NCBI GenBank assembly: GCA_023055505.1
Contig: JALIRH010000001.1
Location: forward strand, 98,797,034 to 98,861,033
Length of the DNA stretch: 64,000 nucleotides
Source of the DNA: Callipepla californica brunnescens
Taxonomy: Eukaryota; Chordata; Aves; Galliformes; Odontophoridae
Reading direction: 5' to 3'
Shown: positions 1 through 13,396 of the stretch, piece by piece
Numbering within the stretch: position 1 is the first letter of the stretch
Layout of the letters: the number at the start of each line of letters is the position of its first letter
The notes under the pieces: model-generated
What the model was told of the DNA's origin: nothing
The model's database searches: none
Seen by the model: only the letters and a program-made list of their open reading frames with translations
Position numbers and translations under genes: made by a program

Positions 1-508
1 TAATGCCTCCTGCTTATTTTTCATGGAAGTTGCAACATATATAAAGAGCACAATAACACTAGTTGATAGTGAACAAATTCTCAGCTACAAAACAATATTT
101 TGCAACATAATCACCACTATTATCTATGCATTTTCACCAGTGATGAAAAACAGCCTGCATGCCACACTCGTTATGATCCACATGGCCACCTGGAATGCAA
201 TTTCAGCTGCCACTGCTGAAATGAACCACCTCCAGCCTCACTGTGTTCTTATCCACTGTCTGGTCTCCATAAATGTTCATCAAGTGTTGATGAAAGTCAT
301 TCAATTTTTATGCATGGAGGAGTTCAGTTCCACGTCTTTGCTTCATACGTACTCCCATGACAGACTGTCCTTCTGCTGTCATCCGTCACACAGCAACAAA
401 ATCCAACGCAATATTGGTGGGAAGTTTCAGCCTTTACTGCCAATACCATCAACATCCTCTGACATCGTGGGCCAACATCATAAAATAGGAGGCATTCCTT
501 TTGGAGCA
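1..508 (-). mobile_element. Mariner-type DNA transposon copy A (Galluhop-like), internally deleted, cut by window edge
   Basis: The stretch opens inside a terminal repeat (TAATGCCTCCTGCTTATTT) and ends with its inverted partner (ATAGGAGGCATTCCTTTTGG, about 487-506). Read on the minus strand, 250-300 encodes the peptide MNIYGDQTVD, the same segment found in copies B and C. It resembles the N-terminal helix-turn-helix of mariner transposases. Only about 0.5 kb is present, against about 1.3 kb for a complete mariner, and no catalytic DDD region is visible, so it is a dead, internally deleted copy. The left terminal repeat continues beyond position 1. The name Galluhop (chicken mariner; related composites are called Charlie-Galluhop) is from memory. 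The mariner assignment is firmer than the subfamily. Confidence 0.75.
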
Positions 509-1077
509 GAACTTGAATATACAATTTCTGGATAAAAATAGTAATAATCATGTAGTTTACAGCTAAATATCAGTATGTACATTAAATAAAAATGTTACTA
601 TCATTTTGAGAAAGATTAAAACCTAATCCTCCCTGATTAATTGTCTGAGAGGAAACAGATTAAAGATACATTTGCCATTTAACAGACACTTAGAACATTA
701 CAGCAAAACCCTTTGGAACATGATTATGATTTAGAAAAGACTTTCTAAAGCTTCAGTGTGAATACTCATAGAAATAAGGCTGTAAATAAACTCTAGAGGT
801 TGCTGAGAAGAAATAAGTATTCCCAGATCATCCTTACAGATATTTTTCTCACCCATCCTTAAAGACCTTAAAATGTATATTTTCAGTCCCTTCAAATGAA
901 TCTATCCTTCTACTGTAATCTTAAAATTGTAGACTTTCACCACATTCCAACCTCAGACTTTTCCTTATAGATCAAGCAATCCCATTTCAATTGTATGTCA
1001 TGTCTTCTTTTTCCTGCTAGTTTTTTTCACTCTACTTGTTATCTTTACCCTGAATTCACATACACTCTTTTTCAAAT
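509..1077. other. Gene-free AT-rich spacer
   Basis: This is AT-rich single-copy-looking sequence between mariner copy A and a diverged LINE-like stretch. I see no splice-bounded open frame, RNA gene or clear repeat. The start of the diverged LINE could lie somewhat further left than I placed it. Confidence 0.5.
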
Positions 1078-1500
1078 GAAGTGCCTGAAAGTGGGCAGTC
1101 TTCCAGTTGAGGCTTCACCAACACCAAGCAGGGTGCTAAGTAGTTGCTTCTCAAACATCTTCGTCCTGATCAAAACAGCATCATAAAGCTGATTCATAAC
1201 TGGTTTGTGGCTCACGGTAATCTCCACATCCTTCCCTGTCGTGCTGCTGTATCTGACACTGTCCATCTTATTTGTGTGTTTTATTTTTCCTCCTCAAGTG
1301 TAGCTCTCTGCCCTTCCCCTTATTTTATTTCATCCAGTGGGTTTCAGGCTTTCCCTCCATTTTATGCATTTGTTTTCTGAATGTGTTTTCCAGATTGCTT
1401 GGAGCATTACCCCAGCAGTGCTGTCTGCAAATTGACTGTGTATGCTTATCATCTAGGTCCATAATGAGGGTCTAGAGGCTGGGTCTAGGACAAAACCTTG
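1078..1500 (-). mobile_element. Diverged CR1/L3-like LINE remnant, antisense
   Basis: The plus strand has stretches that line up with the antisense of the CR1 3' region. Examples are GGGCAGTCTTCCAGTTGAGG followed by CTTCACCAACACCAAGCAGG (about 1092-1131), and later GTGCTGTCTGCAAATTGACT. In younger CR1 copies the matching text reads roughly 'tccaggtgaggcctcaccagtgccaagcaggg'. The match is patchy and has no intact CR1 tail, which fits a very old insertion. The ends are uncertain, and the element could be a related ancient LINE (L2/L3) instead. Confidence 0.45.
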
Positions 1501-4500
1501 TTAAGTACCTGACTGAGAAGGACTTCAGAATTTTGCAGTGAATCTCACACTTTATTTTTGAGAAAGATTTTGCAGGCTGAGTTACTTTCTAATTATTTTC
1601 TTGAGTCTATGCTTCCTTAGCTTGTCCGTGGCATTCTGAGAGGGAAAACCCAAAAGTGTCACTAAAATGTCTGCTGTTTCCCCACTCTTCAGCAGGAAAA
1701 GGTATGTTAAGGTAAAACTTTCACATTTAACCATGCAGTAGTCCCCAAATTCTCAATTAAATCCTAAAGCAAAGCAATTTCTAAAACAAATGCCTAAACT
1801 TCCCTAACAGTGATTTATTAGACTTCCTAACTCTGAAAAAAAGAAAATCAGTTCCTCTGATCAGACAACAAATGAATAAAACTTACTTAGGTTTCACTTA
1901 TGAAGTGTTCACTTTGACACTTGACACATAGTTTGTCTGTAAAAAGAGAAGGCTATGTATGCAATATAATTATTTTCCCACCTATTTTTGTCACAAAGTT
2001 TCCTGAAAGTGCAGATTCTTTCTTTACCACCTGTACATAACCTCAAAATACTATCTTATGGTCACAAAACTCTTATGTTGTGTAAATATCTTTTAGGGCA
2101 TTTGATCTTTTCCCTCTTCTTTCCTCGTCTTCCGTTAGCAGTTTTTATTGCAGCTGCTTGAATACAAGGCAATGAAAGCTCATGTTTCTGTTTACTCTAG
2201 GTCTGTATTGGTACACATAACCAGAGAGGAAACAAAAAGTCTGGGCATCATTATAGAGATTGTCATCAAACAGCCAGTATTTTCTAGTTTGTACTTTAAT
2301 CAGTGTCTGGAATTATGTTTCAGGACCTGGCAGTTAGTGCATTAAGGGGAAATTCTCAGGCATTCTTTGGAAGACGTTGTTTTATTTTTTTGCATCAGTG
2401 AAAAGCAGGACATTTTAACATGGAAAATAATTTAAATTTAAATTAAGTGATAACTTATGCATGCATAAGATGCACGATCAACGGGTGTTTTGGGATTGAG
2501 CAATTTCTTTTCTGACACCGTATGCCAGCCCACAGCTGAGGCTCTGCTCAGCACCACACAGGGATGGGGAGTGAACAAGGCTGCTACCTGCATACCCTTG
2601 GAGTCTGCAGGACTCTACCAGCAGAGCAATGGAGCACCTTCAAGAGTGGGAATATGGCTGCAATATCACACACATGACAAGGATAATTAGAAAAGCCCCA
2701 CAGAGAGGTTGTGCAGGTACAAGAAGCTGTGTCCTTTTAAATTGCTATACTAGGGCACACTGTCAGAGTAGAAGAAAATAGTCTGACTATAATTTTCCAT
2801 AAATTATCCACTTCTTATTGAATTTCCTCTGCACAGAGATGCAGGAGGTATTAAAGTCAGGTGGCTGTTTCAACAGCTGGTCCTGCAAGGTCTGCATGCA
2901 AGAGAACGATCTCTCTTCTCTTTCATCTCATCTAATCCATTGAGACAATTTCTGTTTTCCTTTCCTGAGGCTTGTCTAGTGGATATGTGGAATCTCTGAA
3001 ATTCAGGACGAAAATGTGTTTTCAGCATTTTTGTTATTATTTGTATTGAACACCTCAGAGGCAGGCCCATCTAAAAACAAGTGAGGCATCTTGTGACATT
3101 GACCCTTTGAACCAGTGTGTTTGCAGCAGAAATATGATCATCTTTTGGTATATTTATTGCAATCAACACTATTAATATCGAGGTTTCTAGAAGATGGCAT
3201 TCCTAATTCTAAAAATAGCATTTTAATTACGCAAGCCGCCCAGAGCCAGCCCCTCAGCTCTGGGCTATCAGTTCCTCACCAAACTAGCACTCCTTGTTCA
3301 TCAGTTAACCTCCAGCTTACCGACAGCTCTTATGGGACAGCTGATGATATGATGGCAGCTTTTGCAGGCAGGACAGATCTAACTGTAAACTAATGAGGCC
3401 GACCAAGTGCAACATCAATATGAATTTTAGTACAGGCTGCATGTACATCTAGGTCAGGTAAATATTTGTGTGGTTTGTCCTAGCAGAGCACTGTGCTGCT
3501 GTAGTTACTAGTTGATTTACAGCTACTGTGGGAATATTAGCACTGGCTACAGTGATAACCTTGGTTGTAGTATAGATACACCCTAAAAAAGGAAGAGATT
3601 TACTGAGTTAGCTTTCTAATAATTTTCAATAATAGTCAACATAGACTGTTTTGTCTTTATTGGTTCTTCTAGGTCCATTCATTCTGCAATATTAAATTAA
3701 AAATAACAAATTTTCCAGTAAATGTCTTCAAATCTCCATACAAGTGCTAAATTGTTCTCATTTGAAACAGATAAAACTATGAAGGACTTCAGAAAACTGG
3801 ACAACTTACTTACATACTTACTAAGAAGTGAATCATACTGAATTGTAATTTCAGTTGTGTCAAACTCGAAGGATCAAAGTTATTATCTGCATGTTACTGA
3901 TATGCAAAGTGATTAAAAGGGAAGTGTGTAGAACAAAAATATTGATGAGAAAATGCTGACAGTATGCATAAAGAACTGAATAAGGCAAAGTATAGATAAA
4001 TGCATGACAGATAGAGGGACAGATCTGGAATGGGGAACCATCTACAATGTACAGAGAGAAGTGGTTTGGGAAATATTCTATTTGTATTCAATCAGTATAT
4101 AAATATTACAGTCTCCATGGTGTCAGTATTTGTCAAACAACTTTCTAAGGAGAAGTTCAAATAGTGAACAGTTAAATGACTAAGAATGTCATTCGAATGT
4201 TAGTTACTTCAAAAAACTTAATATGTAACAATATCCACCCAAAGCATTTACAAATTCCAAACCACCACAATTATTTTTGAAATTATAGCCCCTCCCATGA
4301 AATTATGTACAAACAGAATTCTCCCTAGAGAGTCCTTGAAAATCCAGCACTTTGGCCCCAATCTTTGGTTCCTCAGTTAGTTAATTAATAGGTTTTTCCC
4401 AGAAAATGAATTTCGTACAAATACGAACAATGGACAAATTCATGGAAAACGTGAACAACTCACACATGATTCATGAACAGAAGAAGTAGTTGGAGTTCCT

Positions 4501-5013
4501 CAAAGAAGCTGATAGATCATAAGACCTTTTGTTTTGTTTAGGTCCTAGTGTATCTAAGAGGCAGTGTAGCAATAAACCTATGAATGGTTAAGATAATTCT
4601 GACGAGGAAATAGCAGTCAAGTACCACAATCATTAAGTCTCTTTCTATTCTTGGCATTCCTGTTAAATTTAACCTGCTTTTTCTAATTCCCTACACTACA
4701 GAATCTGCCATTTGTTGAATTATATTACTGTAAAAGTATACTCCATATTGTCTCTTCTGTAATTACTACATGGAGTACTAAAGAAATCATTAAAGAGGGA
4801 GTTAGGAACATGATTAAATAATATTTTAAATCCCACTGAACCACATCTGTATTTTTAGGCACATAAGTACTTATAAGAATCTGTCTTTTTGCTTGCATAA
4901 TTTCAAGCCCACTGATAGCTCACTGCAGTCAAAGGATGCTTTTCACATGCTTGAAATTACACGTATTCTTAAGTGCTCTGCAGATAGAGGGTCTTGATTT
5001 GATAGAGGGTCTC

Positions 5014-5056
5014 TCTATTTGACAGATAAAGTCTTTGACTTTATCTGTCAAATGGA
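5014..5056. repeat. Near-perfect 20-bp hairpin (inverted repeat, 3-nt loop)
   Basis: ATTTGACAGATAAAGTC (5017-5033) is followed by TTT and then its exact reverse complement GACTTTATCTGTCAAAT (5037-5053). Three further pairs extend the stem outward (C-G, T-A and one G-T wobble), giving about 20 bp with a 3-nt loop. Just upstream, GATAGAGGGTCT occurs twice about 20 bp apart, so local slippage or a template switch probably built the structure. It is too short for a typical microRNA precursor, and no host gene is seen. Confidence 0.85.
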
Positions 5057-7130
5057 AGTACAAACAGCTGGAAACTCTTTCTTAAGCAGCCGGAAGGGAG
5101 GGAAATAAAATGAGAATTTAATAAATCATAAAAATGTTCTAATGATTGGTTTTACATGAAAAATTCAAACAAACTCCAAACATCTTAGGATGAAGGTCTC
5201 AAAGGCACATCAATATACTCCAAGTAATAAAAACCCACCCTTGTGCTCACACATTTCATTTACCACTTGCTAGCTTTATCCTGTACTTTTGAAGAAGACA
5301 AACTCTCATTAAAACTAATGGCGGCTTTGCCTGAACATGCACCTGCAGGATTGGGCTTCATTTGCTGAAACTAACATTTACTCCCTGAAACTACCAGCAG
5401 ATCAGCATGTCGATAAGCACTGAATACATTACCGCAGGAGAACATACAAAGCTGCGTTTGAACAGGTGACATTTCCTTTTCAAGGCAGACCTGTTCAGAA
5501 GTTTAGCATTAATCATTTCCAAGCAGGCATAACAGAATTATCTACTATATCTGTCAACTTTCTGCTTCTTATAAAGGTAAACTTCTTCAACCTGTAGAAA
5601 GCAATGTCAAAAACAATAAAATATGGCCACTGATTAACCACTCAGCGCAATTTAACAGCAGCATCAGAGCTTACTCCATCAACAATTGCTACATCAGCAA
5701 AATATGTGTGTGTATGTATATAGATTTATATTCTGCTTGAAGTTAGAGACAATATTTGGTTTGGTTACCTCATGCTCGGCACTAAAGAGCTCTACATAGT
5801 GCTATGGTCACAATTGGCTTTTTGCAGATGAGTGAACACACTGGATAGAGCTAGAACGAGATACTCATGTGTGCTACAGGAGTGTGCATCAGATGCACTT
5901 GAGTCCTACTTTAAAGGCCACTGTTTAAAGTGCTTGAACCACTACAACCCACTGTTTGCAAGAAATGAAAGGGCAAAGCACTTGTACACTTCTAGTGATA
6001 CCTGTAGTATTCCCTGCCCACACTGCTGGGAAAGACCCCCTCAGGTTCCCATTTATGCACACAGACTGCCGTTGCGTGCCTATTCAAGTTGCCCAATGGG
6101 ATATGTGGCACATAGCAGGAGTGTGAACTGTTAGGGACTCCACTTAACTCTGCAAAGTGAATTTTAGCCGCAGCTGAAAGATCTGCATTTGCAGATTTAG
6201 CATTTGTACTGCCCAACTGCTCTTACACTACTAAATTACTCTTGTCTGGGACCATTCTTCAGACCAAAACTGGCCAACCCACAGCATACAATGCCATTAC
6301 TATTAAACTCTCTTACTCCCCCAAAACAGGGTGGCCACACTTACACAGATATCTGGAAATAGTTCCTTGTCTCTGCTGACTCCCCAGCCATGCCAGGGAA
6401 TTGTTTAGGAGAGTGCTTGCTGGCCCAGGCCAAAAGCATGTCAACGGCCGCTCTGACGACTTCAGTTCCAGTGCCCTGGCGCTACTTAATTTACTAGCAG
6501 AAAGGCAGACTCAATGCATGTGGTCTTGGGAGCAGCTTCAGGGAGCATCTCTAAGTGAAATATAGAAATATCCCCTGGGGCTACTAAAGGGATAAGGAAC
6601 TCCTTGATCTGAGCAAGCTTATCGACATCTGGCCTATAATTAACTCCACTGTCCAAGCTGGCAGTACACTGATACAGTAGCACTTAACATTGTTGTAGCT
6701 TGCTCTGTTTTGCTTAATGAGTGTGTTTAACTAAACAGTATGCATTAACTATTATTAATGGAACATTAATTGTTAACTATGCATTGCCTAAAAAGACACC
6801 CTATTAGATAATTACTTCCACATTTATACATTAATCGATATGCTTGTGGGTTAAATATACACATAACTTCTTTGGAAAAAACTCATCAAATGATCAGAAA
6901 AAAATGCTTATTAATTATTACTCTATGAGAACTCTGATTAAAGAATTCTAAGCATTTAAATCCATTTCCTACTGCAGTATCTTTAATCACCTGGCTGTGG
7001 AAATACCACTCTATCGATGCGATTCCCAAATAGCTGCCACATTCCTACAGCCCTCATGTTATAATCATCTTTATAATCTTTGTAGTGCCTATTACCAAAG
7101 TTTACGCAACAAAAACTTCTCAATATACAG

Positions 7131-7158
7131 TAAATAAATAAATAAATAAATAAACAAA
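7131..7158. repeat. (TAAA)6 microsatellite
   Basis: Six TAAA units run without interruption and are followed by a CAAA variant. It is a simple sequence repeat in non-coding DNA. Confidence 0.9.
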
Positions 7159-10100
7159 TACCTGACTAATAATCTGATAATCCCAAATCCGAAAGTTTTC
7201 TTTGGAATCAGAATCTTAGGTTCCCATCCCTATTTTTATTCAACAGCAGGATAAGCAAAACTGGGTATGTACTCAAATATTACAGCCATAAGCACTAATT
7301 TGAAAGTTAACCCTTATCTAGCCCATGGATGGAGGCCCTGTGCTTGCTCATACACTGCTGAACATGCTGAATTCCATGATGGTGAGTAACTCAGACCTGA
7401 ACTGGAAGGAACCTGTAAAGTAGACCTTAAATGGCATGTGTTCACTTACATCCAAACTCACTTTTCTCCAGCCAAACAGTACCACCACAGGTATCTCACT
7501 TCCACAGATTATTGCCTTTTTGTCTTGGGAAGTTCTCCATAGACCTTGAAATGTGCCTCTGGGCATCTGCAGACATGTTTTCCTCTTGACAGGTCTAGGG
7601 ATCTCGGCCCCTGCTCATGCCTCAGTCATACTGAGTTCCACAACCCGTGGAACTTTGGTCTATTGGACTTTCCTAAGGCATTCCACACAGCACAGATCCA
7701 GCTGCCTCCATACAACAGAGTGGTTCATGCCACTTTTTTGTTGAACATAGCCAAAGGAAGAGCTGCCAACAATTGCTTTGTATACAAACACTCAGTGGCT
7801 ACGGTATTCATGAAGGATGTGTTATATGGAGTCTATGCTTTTTTACCCACTTGGAGAGGTTCGGCTGCCTAACTTCCAAGTCCCCAGGGAGTGCTTAGGT
7901 CAAGCCTGTACTCAAGTTGCCAAGCTGCATGGAAAACAAACTTATGGGTCTAATGAGAGAAAAAGGAGAAAAAAAGGGTATGACTGCAGCACAGTTATTA
8001 GGGTCATCAGCAAGAAGTGTCCTAGGTGCTGGTTCTTGTTCCAAGAGCTGTTTGAACGTTTTATCTAACAACTTCATGTAAACAGCTCTTGTACGAGGGT
8101 CTGGAATCTCTGGGGCAGATCCAACGCCTGTTGAAGTCAATGGGAATCAAAGCCAACTGAAGCAAATAGAAAGTTTTCCACAGATTTCAGTAGGTTTTGG
8201 ATTACTTCGGGAATACTTCTTGGGTGGTAAAGGCTCAATGCCAATGCACTGAAGGCATGCACCAATTGCATACTAACACACACGTTGTTGTGGCTTATTG
8301 CTATATTGGAATCAGCCTTTGAAAAGTATCATAATATCCTGAGGCAAACTAGAGAGTCAATTATTCAAAATGTTGGTCTTGAATGTTTAAAGGCCCAGTC
8401 ATGGGCTCCTTAGGCTAAGTTCCCATTGCCTGCAATGAGAAAGCTCTCTGAGGAGCACAGGCAGAGGCAAGCTCTGAGATTCACATTTGCAGGGTATTTT
8501 GAAGCCCTTGGCTGAGCCATGACTGCAGTTCAATGCAGAGGTAGTCAAACTGACTTGAAACTGTGGGTTGCAAGCACAATATAGCCATATTAGCATAGCA
8601 CTTCACATGGGTTAACAACCCTGCCAAGAGGCAAATTTCATTAGCCTGGGGAGTAAACTGCATGAAGATGGACAACTTCCGACTCGTTTACAGGTAGCTT
8701 TGCAAAGCAACACTGCGCCATGGAGACATGCTAAATATCCTCTTATTCCAAGCATGACACAGCTTCCAAATCTGCAGCAGATATAGAAATTGCGCAGTAA
8801 TTGTGGACTCATCTTTCCTTTGAAAGGAAGACTCCATCACACAGTTTGATATTCCATTTACCAGAGGATACACACTGAGGCTTTACTCTCAATAGGCAAA
8901 TCAGCCCCAAGTTAAAGCTTGGCAAGAAAAATTTTTTCATTGCTTTCTTTTTCCAAAAAAATAAGGCACAAGCTTTCCTAGTGATTTCAGCAGTGCAAGG
9001 CTTAGATTCATGGAGACAATTCACAGCACAAACCAGAACAGTCTCATCATTAAGTCTTGACCATGTTTCTCGTTCCTGCCTGCAGCAACCATTTTTCTAT
9101 GGTTTGATGGATAGCCTTTTCAGACCCAAAGATTCCAGTTCAGATATCTTCTTATTAAGGCTTGCCATCCATTAGATCTGTTTTCCTGGCAGCTCTGTCA
9201 TTTTAATTTTCTCAATGCAGCTTCAAAGCTTTGTTTATTAATTTGCACATGCAAGTCACTTCAGCATCCTGACTTTAATATATCCTAAAACTATACTCCA
9301 GGAACAAATTCTGTACAGAGAACGATCCTGCAACCCATTTTATGTAACATTTATAGTTCTACATGAAGTATAAATGAATATACTTAATGAATTTTGTGCT
9401 GGATCTGTCCACATTCTTGCACAAGTCTCCTTATGGCAGGTGTCATGATCTCTGTTCCAGAAGATCTGTGTCACCAGTAAGAGGCCTAGATGAGAATCGA
9501 AGTTGCTCAGGTGAGCACTCTGATAAGATCCTTGTCCATGAGGTAAAGAGATAAGGTAAGTATATGAACAGACCAGGTACTTGCTGTGTTTCTCAGGTGT
9601 GCTGACACTTTGTGTGAATTCACATTACCAACTTGTGAGGTGCAAGAACAGGCAGGAGCAGGGTTTGATTTGTTGTGACCCACTCTGGTTCTCAGAGTAC
9701 TTTTCTGTCCATAAATTTCAAAGCAACTGTTGTCCTACGCATGTGACACTGTACACCTGCACCTAGTAGTCACTGGATCACCCCAGACTGTTTTGAGGTT
9801 GCCAACAGAATTATACACTTGTGCAGAATGCAAATCCTGGAGGACACAGAGAAGATGTGTTTCCCCTTTTGGAGGTACCTTGCACCACACTGCCAGTGAG
9901 GTGCTCTCATGTGTGCTGCATGACTTCAATTACAGACAAGACAAAATTGCACTTCTCCGAAGTGGTAAATAGCTAATGTAGATGCACACACAGAGAGCAG
10001 CAAGCACCTCCTTACATAGACCACAAGAAGCTACCAAGGAGGAAAATGCAAGAAGGCACTAAACCCCTCCCAGACCCTGGCTGTAAATTTAATTTTATGT

Positions 10101-12862
10101 TATGTTAACAAAATAATCAACCTAGTCTGAAGTCAGTACATGGTTACTTCTGCTGAAAGTTATGTTTCAAAATCAACTCAACCAGTTGCATTTGGAAGAA
10201 CAATCTCTCCAAAGAGCAAAGCGTTATTTAGAACTAGAGAAGATGTAAGGAATGGAGATGTTCATGTAACATAGATGCAACTCTGCTTTTGAGAAGGACG
10301 CATACATTACATTTAGTGAGAAATCTGGATACTCAGAACTGTGAAAACAAATGAGGTTCTAGACAGTATTTACAGCTCTTGGAATGTGTATCATTTAAAA
10401 CTTAACATGAGTCTTCAATGGGCAAACATACTATATGCTTGTTGTACATTCACATGCCCAATAGGCTGAATAACTTCAAAGAAGCTTACTCTGTTCCTTC
10501 TAAAAAGCCTTTTTAACATCACACGCCTTCAGAAATGTTATGGTACATGGTGCCAAGAATCTGTATTTTTAAAATTCCCTTCTTCAGCTTGAGTTCTGAA
10601 TCCATTAAACTCAGTAAGAGTTTTGACATCAACTTAAAAGAATGAAAGATCAAACAGTTATCTGTAACAAGATTCAAAAATAATTAGGGAGTTTTGAAGC
10701 CTATCCATACAGGGGATTTTTCTTTGCTTTTAAATAAGAAATGTTTTCACAAATGTATTTTGGAAATATTAGTTTAAATTTAGAAGTGGGAAGACTGAGC
10801 ATTAAGGCAAACATTTGCTTTGAGTTTTAGGTTTGTTTCATATATTTTGCTCATTTTAGACATACCTTCTTATGTCAGTGAGAGTAGGTAAAGCCAGGAT
10901 GACAGTTAGATTGGAACTAATGCACTTTGGTTAGTCAGGGGTGGCATTTCCTGTCGAAGTACACATTAATTATCCTTTCCAATCCTTTCTCCCTGCCCCT
11001 CAAATGCTTCACAATTCATCCTGATCCACAGAAGAAAACATAAGAATGCTGTCTGACTGAACTGTGTAGGATACAGAAGGACTTTCAGTATCCCTGCAAT
11101 TAGAGCTCAAGAGCTCTTCAGCAAGACAGCATTAGCAGTTTATTGCAGAAATGAAATTTATCAAACTGAAAATACATGGATCTACACATGGGTCCCAAGT
11201 CATTGATTTTTGGTGAGACTTACTGTCAAAACACAGTACTTATTAGCAATGCAACCTGCTATTATTCTTGACAACCATGTACATTTCTCATCTTTTTCAC
11301 GTCTCATTTGTTTAGTACCTAAAGAGCAGTACAGGCCCCTTTCCTACCACTATGTGTAACCACAAAACCTAGAATAACTGATAAGATAGTAGGAAAATTA
11401 TTATGATGATTCGTGGTTTGTAAAAGACAAACTGACATATCTTATTCCTGTAGCAGGACAAGCTAGTTATTATTCTGTAGATACTTTCACGAGTTCGTCA
11501 TCATAGTATCACTGTGATATAACAGAATTGGACAAAAGGTTTTACATTTCTGGTACTTATTTTTGGAAAAGGATTCATACACATCAGCTTGAAGCACATG
11601 ACTTTAACAGAATATGCAAGTCAGTTTTTCAGTGAAATCATAGGAGAACTTAGTGTTCAACAAGCCTCTCAAATTTGTGCCTTGTGGATGTACTGCTTAA
11701 CAGATTCATTTAAATAAACTGCACTTTACCTTTTGACAAATTCCTTCTTTATTAACTGGGATTCAAAGTTAGATGGCTGACCTTGATGACAAGCTACTGA
11801 CCACAGCTACCTAAATGCACCTCGAGGACTCAAGCAAACATAACCCTATGCAAAACTTGAACAAGACTTGGAAATCCAGATGACAGACACACAGCCCAAG
11901 CGTTTATGGATACCCCCTCAAGAAATGCATCAGATGAAAGGCTTCATTTTGGCTCCTTAGTCTAGTTAGCTAAGTAAGAAGAAAACCACGTCTAAATAAA
12001 GTAATGGTGTGGTTTTGAAGCTATCTTCTTTGGTTGGTTGGTTGTCTTTTTTTTTTTTTCATGTGTACAGGTTTTACTAGCAAACCAAAAATTCTATAAT
12101 TCTATTAACTGCATAGCCACCAGCATAGGATGACTGAATTTGAGGGAGGAAATGTCTCAATAAGTAAGGCCCAAGATTTGCTGCCAAAAGTTAAATACAT
12201 TATTTTCTTTCTTTTTTTTTTTTTAATTTTTATTTTGTTCGAGTTGGGGTTTTTGTTCACAGAAACTGTTCCAAGTCAGAACTATTCAGTACCTGTTAAG
12301 TCCCAGATTTTTGCCTTCACATAAGGAAAGGGACTGGTGAAATGTGGCTTTGTGTTCCACAGAAGATTTGGACATTTTATTAGGGAAGCAGGTGACAGGA
12401 CTTGTAGATTTCTATTACTCTTCATTAAATCAGCACAACTAGATAGGAGTGAGAACCTGAGCTGTGTGGCTGGTGAGTTATGCGGAGGAAAATGGGAATG
12501 AGACTCAGTATGCTGTGCAAGTCTTTGGGGAGGGCACATCACTGCAAGCAGACTGGGTCCCTACTATGAATAATTAGGCGTTAGTGAAATCAATAAACAG
12601 AAAGACTTTATTCAGACTCTATCCATGTTCCACAAAAACATCAAATTAATGGTTCAGTTTCAGCACATAAAGACACAAAATTACCCTCAGGTTTAGTTCA
12701 ATTCTCTGTATAGACAATTGTAGATAATTCCTGTTTTGTTGTTGTTTTCTGTTGTTGGTCTGTTTTGTTGGGATTTTCTTTGGCTTTGTTTGTTTGTTCA
12801 TTTATACAGTGTAATATTCGGTGTAATCCCAGGCAGTTCATTCAAAACTCTATACAACCACT

Positions 12863-13396
12863 CAGGCTGCTTCAAAAGTAACGCCTCCTGTTAATTTCCA
12901 TGAAAACAACAATAGATACTAAGAGTTCAAGAACAATATTTGATAGAGCAAATTCTCAGCAATAAAACAACATTTTGCAACATAGTCACCACCATTAGCT
13001 ACGCATTTTCACTACTGATGATCAAGAGCCTGTATGCCACACTCATAACAATCTGCATGGCCGTGTAGAATGACCTGTCTTTTGTTGCTGTCTCCACTGC
13101 TGCAACATACCACCCACCACCTCATCCTGCTCACATCCACTTTTTGGTCTCCATCAACATTCAGCAGGTATTGATGAATGTTTTCCTCATGGAGAATTCA
13201 TTGACACACCTTTGTTTCACACACACACTTCCATGTCAGGTGCCATTTTGTCAGACTGCCCTTCTACTTGCACACAGCAACAAAATGTAATGGCCTATTG
13301 TTGGGAAGGTTCGGTCCCTACTGCCCTATCATCAACTGCCTCTGAAGTCTTGGGACAATATAATAAAATAGGAAGCATGACTTTAAAAGCATCCTC
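12863..13396 (-). mobile_element. Mariner-type DNA transposon copy B (Galluhop-like), internally deleted
   Basis: The copy starts at the terminal repeat CAAAAGTAACGCCTCCTG (from about 12873) and ends at AATAGGAAGCATGACTTTAA (about 13367-13386), an imperfect inverted partner. It aligns collinearly with copy A, sharing AGCAAATTCTCAGC, the following TTTTGCAACATAGTCACCACC and the later CACACAGCAACAAAAT. The minus strand reads HQYLLNVDGDQKVDVS, the transposase helix-turn-helix segment. It has diverged more in its TIRs than copy C. There is no catalytic domain and no intact frame. Confidence 0.78.

Larger units (their letters stand above)
1501..12862. other. Gene-free region (KLF5 downstream desert, part 1)
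   Basis: These 11.4 kb are AT-rich, with stop codons in all frames. The longest open frames are about 100 codons and show no recognisable domain, codon bias or exon-like bounding by splice sites. Noteworthy contents are a strong hairpin (5014-5056), a TAAA microsatellite (7131-7158), T-runs near 12050 and 12213, and TG/GTTT-rich low-complexity sequence near 12735-12800. Orthology to other vertebrates (KLF5 and KLF12 are separated by a large gene-poor interval) makes an absence of coding genes plausible. Confidence 0.6.
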
